From NCBI GenBank assembly GCA_964569425.1, contig CAZMVD010000010.1, forward strand, positions 1-63,097: a DNA stretch of 63,097 bases, written 5' to 3'. Position numbers and translations under genes: made by a program. This DNA is from JACQXM01 sp964569425 (GTDB lineage Bacteria > Planctomycetota > Phycisphaerae > UBA1845). Positions within the stretch are counted from its first letter, which is position 1. Every line of letters starts with the position of its first letter. Shown piece by piece: positions 49,909 to 57,715 of this stretch. The notes below the pieces were generated by a model. That model saw only the letters and a list, made by a program, of their open reading frames with translations, was not told the DNA's origin and did no database searches.

Positions 49909-52667
49909 GGCACGGGGCCCCCGGTGCGGTCGGTGAGCACGCCGTCGGCGATGTGCCAGCGCCGCCAGGAGGCGTGGGACCACCAGCCATCGCGAAGCGT
50001 CTTCTCGGCCGCAATCATGGCCGCGTACAGCGAACCGGGCTGATCGCGCAGGTGGTTCGGCGGTCCCTGTTCAACGATGCGCCCGCCGTCGACCACAAGC
50101 ACCCGATCGAAGTCGACGGTGTCGGCCACGTCGTGCGTGATGCACAACAGTGTGCTGCCGCGCCACCAGCGCCGGGCGCGCGCGAGCAACTCGCCGCGCT
50201 TGGCGTGGTCCAACCCGCGGAAGGGCTCGTCGAGGATCACCAGTCGGGCGTCGCCGCGGATCATGGCGCGGCCCAGCCGGATGCGCTGTCCCTCACCGCC
50301 CGACAGAAACGCCCCGTTCTCCCCCAACGGCGATTGGAGCCCATCCGGTAGATTCTGCAACACGCGCAGCAGGTCCGCCTGCTCGATGGCGGGGCTGACG
50401 GCGTCGTGGCGCGGAGGATGAGAACCGTAGAGCAGATTGTCGACCAACGAACGGTTCCAAAGTTGGACGCTCGGATCCACCCAGGCGGTGACGCGGCGCA
50501 GCTCGTGCAGCGTTGCCCCGGACAGTTCCGCGCCGTCCACCGTCACCCAGCCCGCCGCCGCCCGGTGCCAACCGAGCAGCAGCCCCACCAAGCTGGATTT
50601 CCCGGCGCCCGAGGCGCCGACAATGGCAATGTGCGCGCCGGGGGCGATGGTCAGATTGACGTCCTGGAGAATCGTGTACCCGGAGGCGCGGATCACGACG
50701 TTGTGCATCTCAACGGCCACGCCCACGTGCGGCGGCGGTGCGTGCTGCGCTGCGGCCTGCGGGGTCGGCGCGGCATCGGCAAGGTCCGCATCCTCCAGCG
50801 CCCCAAGCGGTTCCCACAGACGCAGCATGAGATTGCGCTGGCTGGGATATTGCCGGGCCATTTGCGCGATCTCCTGGCCGAGCGCGGGAAGGCTCAGCGC
50901 CCAATAGAGCAGCAAAAGCACGCTGCCGCTCTCACCCACGCGGTGCCAGTGATCGAACAATAGCCACGCCGCCAGGCCGAATCCGGTCATCGCCAGGATC
51001 GCGTCAACACCCACCACCGAACGCTGCAATCGCAATCCGGCGCGTACCCACTCGGTCAGCAGGCTTTCGTGTTCGCGGCGCACGCTGCGCTCCGCCCCGT
51101 GCGTGCGGATGGCGATGACCCCGAGCATCGCGTCGAGATAAAAGCGGCTGAGGGCCCCCGCATGGGTACGCACGCGCATATCGCGCTCGTTGAGCAGCGG
51201 CTGGGCCAGCAGTGGCAAACCGACGGCCAGCGCCGCCGCCAGCGCCGCCAGGGGGACGGCTGGCGGATCCAACCAGGCAATTCCCCCCACGGTCAGCAAC
51301 AGGGTGAAGGTGCCGCGCAACAACTGTCCGCCCAGCGTGGGCAAAAAGCGCAGCGCGTGAATGCTGTGTCCGCGTTCGGCCATGTCCGACGTGGGCCGGC
51401 TGTGGAAATAGCGGTCGGTAAGCCGCGGGATCTTTTCCAGAAACGCCAGGCGCAGCCGCGCTTCCAGCTTTCGCCCGGCGCGGAGCAGCCCATTGGCGAG
51501 GGGAAGTTCGAGGCACAGGAGTACCGCCGCGAAAACCAAAATCAGCGCAGCAGCCCCCAGTCGCTCCACCCCCAGACCCAGCGCGCTGCCCGCCTCCAGA
51601 AAGGCGCGAAACAGCAGCGCCTCACCCACCACGCCCAGCGCCGCCAGCAATAGCGCGCCCGCCAGCATCGCCGGCGTGAGAATCCCATCGGCGCGCAACA
51701 ACCGTCCCAACTCCCTCCAGGGGCGCGTCGGCGCTTCTTTCAAGGCGGCAAGCAACTCAGGCGAGGCGGCAGTGGGCTCAGCCCGTTCACCGCCCCCTCC
51801 AGAACTTGGTGGCGCAAACCGCGCTTCACGCGCCGGTCGTCGCGCGCGGACCAGCACGGCGCCACGTACCAGAATCAGCTCTTCGTCGGGCGGTGAGCCC
51901 TCGGGCACGATCGCCGGGCGCACCAGCCAATAGGCAGGCGGAATGACCTGACCATGCCCAGCGCCGCCGGCGGAAGATTCGCGCTCTTTTCGCACGAAAC
52001 CCTGGAGCACCCGGCCGGCCTGCCGCCCGCGGCGCAGCCCGCGCGCCCGAACGATGGCCTCCAGCAGGCGCGTGGCCGCGTCCAGCGCGGCGAGACCGTG
52101 CCATTCGGCGTCGGCCAGAGCGTCAATGAGCAACTGGTCGATCACCCCGCGCGGCGCGCCCACTTGGCGCAGGCGATAGCGCAGCGGCGCCAGGTACTCA
52201 TCCGTCCCGGCCCATTTGCGCCACGCACGCGCCGGCACGGCCATCTCATGCTGATACAGCTCGTCCAGGAATTGCCGCTGGCTCGGCCAGCGCCGTCCGG
52301 TCGCAGGGTCCATCAACTGAATGAGCTTCCCATGGCGCCGCCACGCGACCGTGAAGTGCGCTTCCCCGCTGGGGCGACGCACGATCATGATCGCCGGCAA
52401 CGACCGGACCTCCGGCAGGAAAAGGTGATCCGGGGGCAGGAGCACCTGTTCGGCGTCCAAGCCCAGTTGAACGGCCACTTCCTCCATCGTGTCGATGGAC
52501 GTCCCGTCGACGTGGGTCTGGCACGCTTCTCGCAGGCGGCCGTAGCTGACGCGGATGCCGAACCCTTCGAGCAGGCACTTGAGCGACGCGGGGCCGCAGT
52601 CCATCGCCGACGTCTGCACGACCTCGGGCACCAGTACGCGACGGCGCAGGGCGGAAGAAACGTTCAT
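49905..52667 (-). CDS. NHLM-type C39 peptidase / ABC transporter (bacteriocin exporter)
   Basis: 920 aa. The N-terminal C39 peptidase domain has VVQTSAMDCGPASLKCLLEGFG with catalytic Cys24, GEAHFTVAW with His104 and LMDPATGRRW with Asp120. After a long linker come six membrane helices, then the ABC domain (Walker A IVGASGAGKSSLVGLLLG near 682, signature FLSGGEGQRIRLGRAM near 785, VILDEPFRGLD). Such proteins cut leaders after a double-glycine-like site while exporting the peptide. It is coupled to the adaptor gene (4-nt overlap) and to the second ABC gene (4-nt overlap). The only small peptides nearby are the microviridin-type precursors. Confidence 0.92.
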   Translation of the reverse strand: MNVSSALRRRVLVPEVVQTSAMDCGPASLKCLLEGFGIRVSYGRLREACQTHVDGTSIDTMEEVAVQLGLDAEQVLLPPDHLFLPEVRSLPAIMIVRRPSGEAHFTVAWRRHGKLIQLMDPATGRRWPSQRQFLDELYQHEMAVPARAWRKWAGTDEYLAPLRYRLRQVGAPRGVIDQLLIDALADAEWHGLAALDAATRLLEAIVRARGLRRGRQAGRVLQGFVRKERESSAGGAGHGQVIPPAYWLVRPAIVPEGSPPDEELILVRGAVLVRARRPAREARFAPPSSGGGGERAEPTAASPELLAALKEAPTRPWRELGRLLRADGILTPAMLAGALLLAALGVVGEALLFRAFLEAGSALGLGVERLGAAALILVFAAVLLCLELPLANGLLRAGRKLEARLRLAFLEKIPRLTDRYFHSRPTSDMAERGHSIHALRFLPTLGGQLLRGTFTLLLTVGGIAWLDPPAVPLAALAAALAVGLPLLAQPLLNERDMRVRTHAGALSRFYLDAMLGVIAIRTHGAERSVRREHESLLTEWVRAGLRLQRSVVGVDAILAMTGFGLAAWLLFDHWHRVGESGSVLLLLYWALSLPALGQEIAQMARQYPSQRNLMLRLWEPLGALEDADLADAAPTPQAAAQHAPPPHVGVAVEMHNVVIRASGYTILQDVNLTIAPGAHIAIVGASGAGKSSLVGLLLGWHRAAAGWVTVDGAELSGATLHELRRVTAWVDPSVQLWNRSLVDNLLYGSHPPRHDAVSPAIEQADLLRVLQNLPDGLQSPLGENGAFLSGGEGQRIRLGRAMIRGDARLVILDEPFRGLDHAKRGELLARARRWWRGSTLLCITHDVADTVDFDRVLVVDGGRIVEQGPPNHLRDQPGSLYAAMIAAEKTLRDGWWSHASWRRWHIADGVLTDRTGGPVP

Positions 52668-53920
52668 GGTGCAAGCCCCGCAACGGTTTTGCCGGCCGCC
52701 GGCGGCGCGTCCGCCCCGCGCCTCATGCCGGCGATGCGCAGGATCATGGACGCGGGGGATACCCGTTCGACCTCCACCTCAACCACGCCCGGCAGGCCGT
52801 GCTCCATGGGAATCAAGGTCGCCTCCGGCTCCAGCAAGGACAGTTCCACGCGGATCTGGCCGTCGCGCATTTCGCGGGCCACGTCGCTCACCTGCGCCAT
52901 TAGCGTGCCGAATTGACTCCACGGGAAACCGTCCAGCCGTACGCGCGCAGGTTGTCCGGGGCGCACACGCCCCACTGCCGCCGCGGGGGTGAAGTAGGCC
53001 ACCACACGGGTGGCGCCCGCCGGCAGCAACGCGCCCACGCGCTCGCCTTCGAGAACATAGCCCCCGGAACGCAACTCGGCGGATTCAGCGACCACGCCGT
53101 CGACCGGCGCAACCACCCGCTTTTGTGCGATTGCGTGATCCAACCGAGCCAGCGCGGCCTCGGTGCTTCCGACCTCGCCGGCGAGCCGCCGCTGTTCGCG
53201 ATACAGGGTGTCGAGGGCCGCCTGGCGTTGCGACTCGGCCATTTCCAGGTCCTTGGCCATGCGCGGGACTGCAATCCGGGTGGCTTCCGTGGCGGCGGCA
53301 CGTTGTTCGGCCTCCGCTTTGGCGCGGCGGTATTCGGAATCGGACGCGTTGCCCTTGCCAAGCAGGTCGGCGACGTAGGACTCCTGCTCGCGCGCAAAGC
53401 GTTCCGCCGCCTGCGCTTCAAGATGGCGAGCCCGCGCCTCCTCCAGCGCCAACACACCGGCCTGTTGACCTTCGGTCAGCGCGCGCTGGTGAGCGGCAAC
53501 CTCTTCCTTCAGGGCCGCGAGCTGTGCGATCAGTCCGTCCAGGCGCGCCTGTTCCTGCTGCCGTTCGAGACGGAGCGGAGCGGCGTCGAGTTCGAGCAAC
53601 ACGTCACCGGCGGCGACCGCCCGTCCGATGCTGAGGTTCAGCCGTTCAATCCTGCCGGCGCTGGCTGTCTGGATGGGGAACGCGGCCTGCTCGACCTCCA
53701 GTCGCGCACTGGCGCTGATCTCGTAGAGGGCGACGCGGGCGAAGAACAACCACGCACACCACCCCCCCAATAATGCGGCGGCGATGGGCAGACTCCACAG
53801 GACGATGCGGCCCTTGTCCGCCTCAAGGGAGCGTACCGAGCGCGAAAAGGTGATGGCCAATCGTGACCTCCGATTCTCAACGGGGCGAGCGCGCTGTCGC
53901 GCGCGGGTTCCCGCAACCAT
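52664..53920 (-). CDS. HlyD-family adaptor of NHLM-type secretion system
   Basis: 418 aa from the ATG at 53920; the open frame further upstream has no domain. One membrane helix at 38-61 (RIVLWSLPIAAALLGGWCAWLFF), then a barrel-sandwich half (AAFPIQTASAGRIERLNLSIGRAVAAGDVLLELD), a long coiled coil (about 115-260) and the second half VVAPVDGVVAESAELRSGGYVLEGERVG. This is the order of membrane-fusion/HlyD proteins. First gene of the exporter operon; it would link the ABC transporters to the outer envelope. A TolC partner is not in this operon. Confidence 0.88.
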   Translation of the reverse strand: MVAGTRARQRARPVENRRSRLAITFSRSVRSLEADKGRIVLWSLPIAAALLGGWCAWLFFARVALYEISASARLEVEQAAFPIQTASAGRIERLNLSIGRAVAAGDVLLELDAAPLRLERQQEQARLDGLIAQLAALKEEVAAHQRALTEGQQAGVLALEEARARHLEAQAAERFAREQESYVADLLGKGNASDSEYRRAKAEAEQRAAATEATRIAVPRMAKDLEMAESQRQAALDTLYREQRRLAGEVGSTEAALARLDHAIAQKRVVAPVDGVVAESAELRSGGYVLEGERVGALLPAGATRVVAYFTPAAAVGRVRPGQPARVRLDGFPWSQFGTLMAQVSDVAREMRDGQIRVELSLLEPEATLIPMEHGLPGVVEVEVERVSPASMILRIAGMRRGADAPPAAGKTVAGLAP

Positions 53921-54277
53921 TCGAAACACCGTTATACCCAACCCGTGCGGTTTGCGCAAAGAGAATCCCGGCGAATCCGCCGAATGGGTGATGAGAGCCC
54001 GGCCGCCCCGCGAAGCTGGCGTAAATGGTTCAGGACAGAGCCCGCCTTTATCGGTCGTTTGGGGGAGCCGGACAAAAGGGGGCACGGCGCAATTGCTGCG
54101 CTGCCACCCGTCGTGCGTCGCAGTATGATGGTCGCGAGCAACGCCCGGCAGGTGGGGGGAAAGGCCGGGGAGCGGCCCCACCTGAGGCGCAATAAAGTGT
54201 CACGCGGTGGCACTCGAAATCGCGGTCGCCGCGCAAGGCGCCGCTTCGAATGATCCGCCGGAGCGAGGAGCACCGAA
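53921..54277. other. Divergent intergenic region, about 357 nt
   Basis: No gene. Left part holds the candidate promoter of the exporter operon; the right part must drive the aldolase gene at 54278, but I see no clear boxes there. Confidence 0.5.
53931..53959 (-). promoter_or_regulatory. Possible promoter of the exporter operon
   Basis: On the minus strand TATAAC (53931-53936) is a good -10, with TTGCGC (53954-53959) 17 nt upstream as a weak -35. The start would lie only a few bases before the ATG at 53920. Confidence 0.35.
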
Positions 54278-54940
54278 ATGTCAAACTCCCGTCGTCAGGA
54301 AACCTGTGCCGCCATGGTACGCGAGCGCGCCAGCGCTATCATCCGCACCAACGATCAGGAACTCGCCCGTCGCGCCATGCAGGCGGCGGTGGACGGCGGG
54401 TTTCGCATGGTGGAGTTTACACTGACCACGCCCGGCGCGCTGGAACTCATCGCCGAGTTCAGCCAACGGCCGGGACTCATCGTCGGCGCCGGCACCGTGC
54501 TCACGCCGGCACTGGCCCGCGAAGCAGTGGCCGCCGGGGCGCGCTTCCTGGTGTCTCCGGTGTGTGATCCGGTGATCATCGCGGAAGCGACCCGCCTGGA
54601 CGTTCCCAGCATCCCGGGTACCTTCACGCCCACAGAAATGGAAACCGCCCATCGCGCCGGGGCGGATTTCGTCAAGCTGTTCCCCGCGCCGCCGGGCGGC
54701 GCCGAATACGTGCGCGCCATCCGCGGTCCGCTGCCCCACCTGCGGATCTTTCCCACCGCCGGTGTGAACGCAGACAACTTCCTCGACTTCCTGGACGTGG
54801 GCTGCGCCGGCGTGGGGTTCGTCGCATCGTTATTCCTGCCGACGGACCTCGCCTCTCGGAACTTCGAGGCCATCCGCAAGCGCGCGTTGACCATCACCGA
54901 AAAACTCGCCGCCTGGCGAACCATGAGCCAGGGCCTCTGA
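54278..54940 (+). CDS. eda: KDPG / 4-hydroxy-2-oxoglutarate aldolase family protein
   Basis: 220 aa class I aldolase. The catalytic Glu is in GFRMVEFTLTTPGAL, the GAGTVLTPALAREAVAAGARFLVSP strand is typical, and the Schiff-base Lys is in ADFVKLFPA. FPTAGVNADNFLDFLDVGCAGVGFVASLF closes the barrel. Eda cleaves 2-keto-3-deoxy-6-phosphogluconate to pyruvate and glyceraldehyde-3-phosphate (Entner-Doudoroff). Related aldolases with other keto acids cannot be excluded. It is followed by nadB after 55 nt. Confidence 0.88.
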   Translation: MSNSRRQETCAAMVRERASAIIRTNDQELARRAMQAAVDGGFRMVEFTLTTPGALELIAEFSQRPGLIVGAGTVLTPALAREAVAAGARFLVSPVCDPVIIAEATRLDVPSIPGTFTPTEMETAHRAGADFVKLFPAPPGGAEYVRAIRGPLPHLRIFPTAGVNADNFLDFLDVGCAGVGFVASLFLPTDLASRNFEAIRKRALTITEKLAAWRTMSQGL

Positions 54941-54995
54941 CCGGGTTCCGCACGCGCCGAAGTACAGCGTTGCCCTTTCCTGCGGGCGCGCTACG

Positions 54996-56654
54996 ATGTA
55001 CCCCATCATGGGCGACCTGCTCGATTCGCGCCGCTACCTCAGCGACTTCGACTCCGTCCGCACCGGCAACATCCTCACCGATGTCCTGATCGTCGGCAGC
55101 GGTGTCGCGGGGGCCAGGGCGGCGCTCGAAGCCGCCGAGTCGGCCCAGGTCACGCTCATCACCAAGGGCCGCTTCGACGAATCCTCCACTAACTGGGCTC
55201 AGGGGGGAATCGCCGCGGCGATGGCGCGTGATGACTCGCCGAATCTCCATTACGAAGACACCATGCGGGTGGGCTGCGGGCTGTGCGACCCGGCCGCCGT
55301 GCGGGCGCTCGTGGAGCAGGGACCGGCGCTCATTCGTGAACTGACCGACTGGGGCTTTGCGGTCGACCGAAACGGAGACGGCGAGGAACTGGCGCTGGGC
55401 CGGGAAGGGGGGCATTCGCTGAATCGGGTGGTCCACGCCCGGGGCGATCAGACCGGCAGCGAACTCGTGGAAACCCTGCGGCGCCGCGTGGCCGCGAAGG
55501 AAAACATCCGCGTGTTCGAGCACTGTTTTCTGATCGATTTTCTCACCGCCGATGGTGCGTGCGTCGGCGCCGTAACGTACCACCCGCAACACAGGCACCA
55601 GCTCATCTGGGCGCGGCAGACCATCCTGGCCTCGGGCGGCTGCGGCCAGCTCTGGCGCGAGACGACCAATCCGCCCGTGGCAACGGGCGACGGCATCGCC
55701 GCGGCGTTTCGCGCCGGAGCGGCACTGCGCGACATCGAGTTGATGCAGTTTCACCCCACCACGTTATACGTGGCCGGGGCCGGTCGGGCGCTCATTTCCG
55801 AGGCAGTGCGCGGCGAAGGCGGCTACCTGGTCGACAAGCAGGGCCGGCGGTTCATGCGCGAGTATCACCCGGATGCGGAGCTGGCGCCGCGCGATATCGT
55901 CAGCCGCGCCATTCACCAGCACCTGAGCGAAACGCACGCCAACTGCGTGTACCTGGACGTGCGACACCTGAAACGCTTTGCAGATCGCTTTCCTCACATC
56001 GCCCGGCTCTGCCATGATTTCCAGATCGACGTGGTCAACGACTTGATTCCCGTTCGCCCCAGCGCGCACTACATGGTCGGCGGCGTCGACGTCGCCGCCG
56101 ACGCATCCACAGGGGTCCCCGGCCTGCTCTGTTGCGGCGAAACTTCCAGCAGCGGCGTGCACGGCGCCAACCGGATGGCCAGCAATTCGCTGCTCGAGGG
56201 GTTGGTGTTCGGGCGCATGGCGGGGGCGACGGCCGCTCGGCGCCTGGCCGAGTCGCCGGGTCCCGCACAAGTGCTCCGCGCGGCGCACCAGACGGCGCCG
56301 TCTCAACGTACGGCGCTCGACCTCTCCGATATTCGCAATTCGCTGCGCAGCCTGATGTGGCGCAACGTGGGCATCGTACGCACCGGCGAACGCCTGTTGG
56401 AAACCGTCGATATCCTCAACTTTTGGGCCCACTACACGCTGGACAAGACCTTCGATGATCCCGCAGGCTGGGAATTGCAGAACATGCTGACTGCGGCCCG
56501 CTTGGTGGCGCTGTGTGCGCTGGAACGTCGCGAATCGATCGGCGTTCACTTCCGCAACGATGCACCCGAGAACGGCGGAGTTACCCATCCGCTCTACCAC
56601 ACCCGGATCAGCCGCAGCCCTTCCGGGGCTCGTCCGCAGTGCGTGCCCGTGTGA
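54996..56654 (+). CDS. nadB: L-aspartate oxidase
   Basis: 552 aa FAD enzyme that turns L-aspartate into iminoaspartate for NAD synthesis. FAD motif DVLIVGSGVAGARAALEAA near residue 28. SSTNWAQGGIAAAMARDD and HARGDQTGSELVETL follow in the usual order, then ELMQFHPTTLY, AELAPRDIVSRAI and SGVHGANRMASNSLLEGLVFG. The C-terminal helical domain ends with HTRISRSP. An internal ATG at 55008 is an alternative start. nadA and nadC are not in view. Confidence 0.93.
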   Translation: MYPIMGDLLDSRRYLSDFDSVRTGNILTDVLIVGSGVAGARAALEAAESAQVTLITKGRFDESSTNWAQGGIAAAMARDDSPNLHYEDTMRVGCGLCDPAAVRALVEQGPALIRELTDWGFAVDRNGDGEELALGREGGHSLNRVVHARGDQTGSELVETLRRRVAAKENIRVFEHCFLIDFLTADGACVGAVTYHPQHRHQLIWARQTILASGGCGQLWRETTNPPVATGDGIAAAFRAGAALRDIELMQFHPTTLYVAGAGRALISEAVRGEGGYLVDKQGRRFMREYHPDAELAPRDIVSRAIHQHLSETHANCVYLDVRHLKRFADRFPHIARLCHDFQIDVVNDLIPVRPSAHYMVGGVDVAADASTGVPGLLCCGETSSSGVHGANRMASNSLLEGLVFGRMAGATAARRLAESPGPAQVLRAAHQTAPSQRTALDLSDIRNSLRSLMWRNVGIVRTGERLLETVDILNFWAHYTLDKTFDDPAGWELQNMLTAARLVALCALERRESIGVHFRNDAPENGGVTHPLYHTRISRSPSGARPQCVPV

Positions 56655-56764
56655 GGTACGTCGCGCCGCCGTCGCGGGCAAACGGAAAGTCTATCGCAAG
56701 GCAGAACAAACCGGTCAGCAACCCGCCGCAACGCCGGTCACAAGCCGCCGAACCGAAACGTAAC

Positions 56765-57361
56765 TTACTTGCTGATGCACGGCGGCACGTTCGGAAGTAG
56801 CGGTAGGGGGTCGGGGTTCTTCTCGCGCGCCCGCCCATGATGGACAATGGCCGCCCCCCAGTTTTCCGTCTTGCCGATACTGCCGCCTACCCGTTTCAAC
56901 TCCGCATCCACCACTTCCAGGCAGTCCTGAAACGTCTCGTTGGCTTTCAGATACTTGTTGATGATGCGGTGAACCACGACCAGGTCTGAGTCTTCCATCG
57001 CAATATCCTGGCCGTCCGGCTTCCACCAGAAGCGAATGTCAAACTCTTCCACATAATAGCCGTGTGCTTCGCTGATGTAGAAGATCAGGCGGTTCTTGCC
57101 CGATTCGGGATTCGCTTCCACCCGGATTTCAAGCTCCGGGGGAATGGCCGGCTCCTCGCCAGGCAGCGGCCGCTGGCCCAGCGGAGTCTGCGTTTCACGC
57201 GATCGAATCAGCTCCGCCCGCTCGGCCGGCGTCATGTCGGGATTATCAGGTGACGTGAGGATTGCCTGTTCAATCTCCACCGGATTGGCCGGCTTGCGGA
57301 CCGCAAAAAACACAGCCAGCCCCGCCGCAATCACCACCAGTATGACAAGTCGAACGCCCAT
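56765..57361 (-). CDS. Membrane-anchored hypothetical protein
   Basis: 198 aa. One N-terminal membrane helix (LVILVVIAAGLAVFFAV), then a Pro/Glu-rich linker with MTPAERAELIRSRETQTPLG, and a soluble part of strands (KNRLIFYISEAHGYYVEEFDIRFWW, in parts) and a helix pair (VVVHRIINKYLKANETFQDCLEVVDAELKRVG). No known family. Convergent with nadB. Probably periplasm-facing. Confidence 0.65.
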   Translation of the reverse strand: MGVRLVILVVIAAGLAVFFAVRKPANPVEIEQAILTSPDNPDMTPAERAELIRSRETQTPLGQRPLPGEEPAIPPELEIRVEANPESGKNRLIFYISEAHGYYVEEFDIRFWWKPDGQDIAMEDSDLVVVHRIINKYLKANETFQDCLEVVDAELKRVGGSIGKTENWGAAIVHHGRAREKNPDPLPLLPNVPPCISK

Positions 57362-57715
57362 CTTGTAACTCCTGTCGGGATGCCTGTGTCCTGAACGCGG
57401 AAATCAGCCCCCGCGGCCACTAACAGCCACTGCCTTAGACGCCCCGCGTGACGCCCCGGTTCCTTCAAAAGAACGCCATCAACGCAGGATTTGTTCCCGT
57501 CAAAGGGCATAAGCCCTTCACATGCTTCAATACAGTCTATCGTGCCGCCTTCTGTCCACAAGAAGTGCGAAACGCTCCCGGCTCGTAATGCGGCTTGCGG
57601 TTGTGCCAACTGGGCGGCCAATTTGGAGGTTTTCGGCTGGTTTCGGCGCGGCCGGTCTGTTAGAATGCGGCTCAGTACCCAGGGTTTCATGTACTCCTGT
57701 GGGGGTTTCCGCATC
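57362..57715. other. Intergenic stretch of about 354 nt
   Basis: Divergent region between the anchored hypothetical gene and the carboxypeptidase gene. It contains a small hairpin (AAGGGC at 57503-57508, GCCCTT at 57513-57518) and a TAGAAT at 57661-57666 that could be the -10 of the carboxypeptidase, without a good -35. The frame of the carboxypeptidase is open through much of it but shows no domain. Confidence 0.4.

Noticed and set aside
44338..53920. Lanthipeptide or Nif11/NHLP-type RiPP cluster suggested by the exporter
   Set aside because: No LanM/LanB/LanC, no nitrile-hydratase or Nif11 leader; precursors and ATP-grasp ligases are of the microviridin type.
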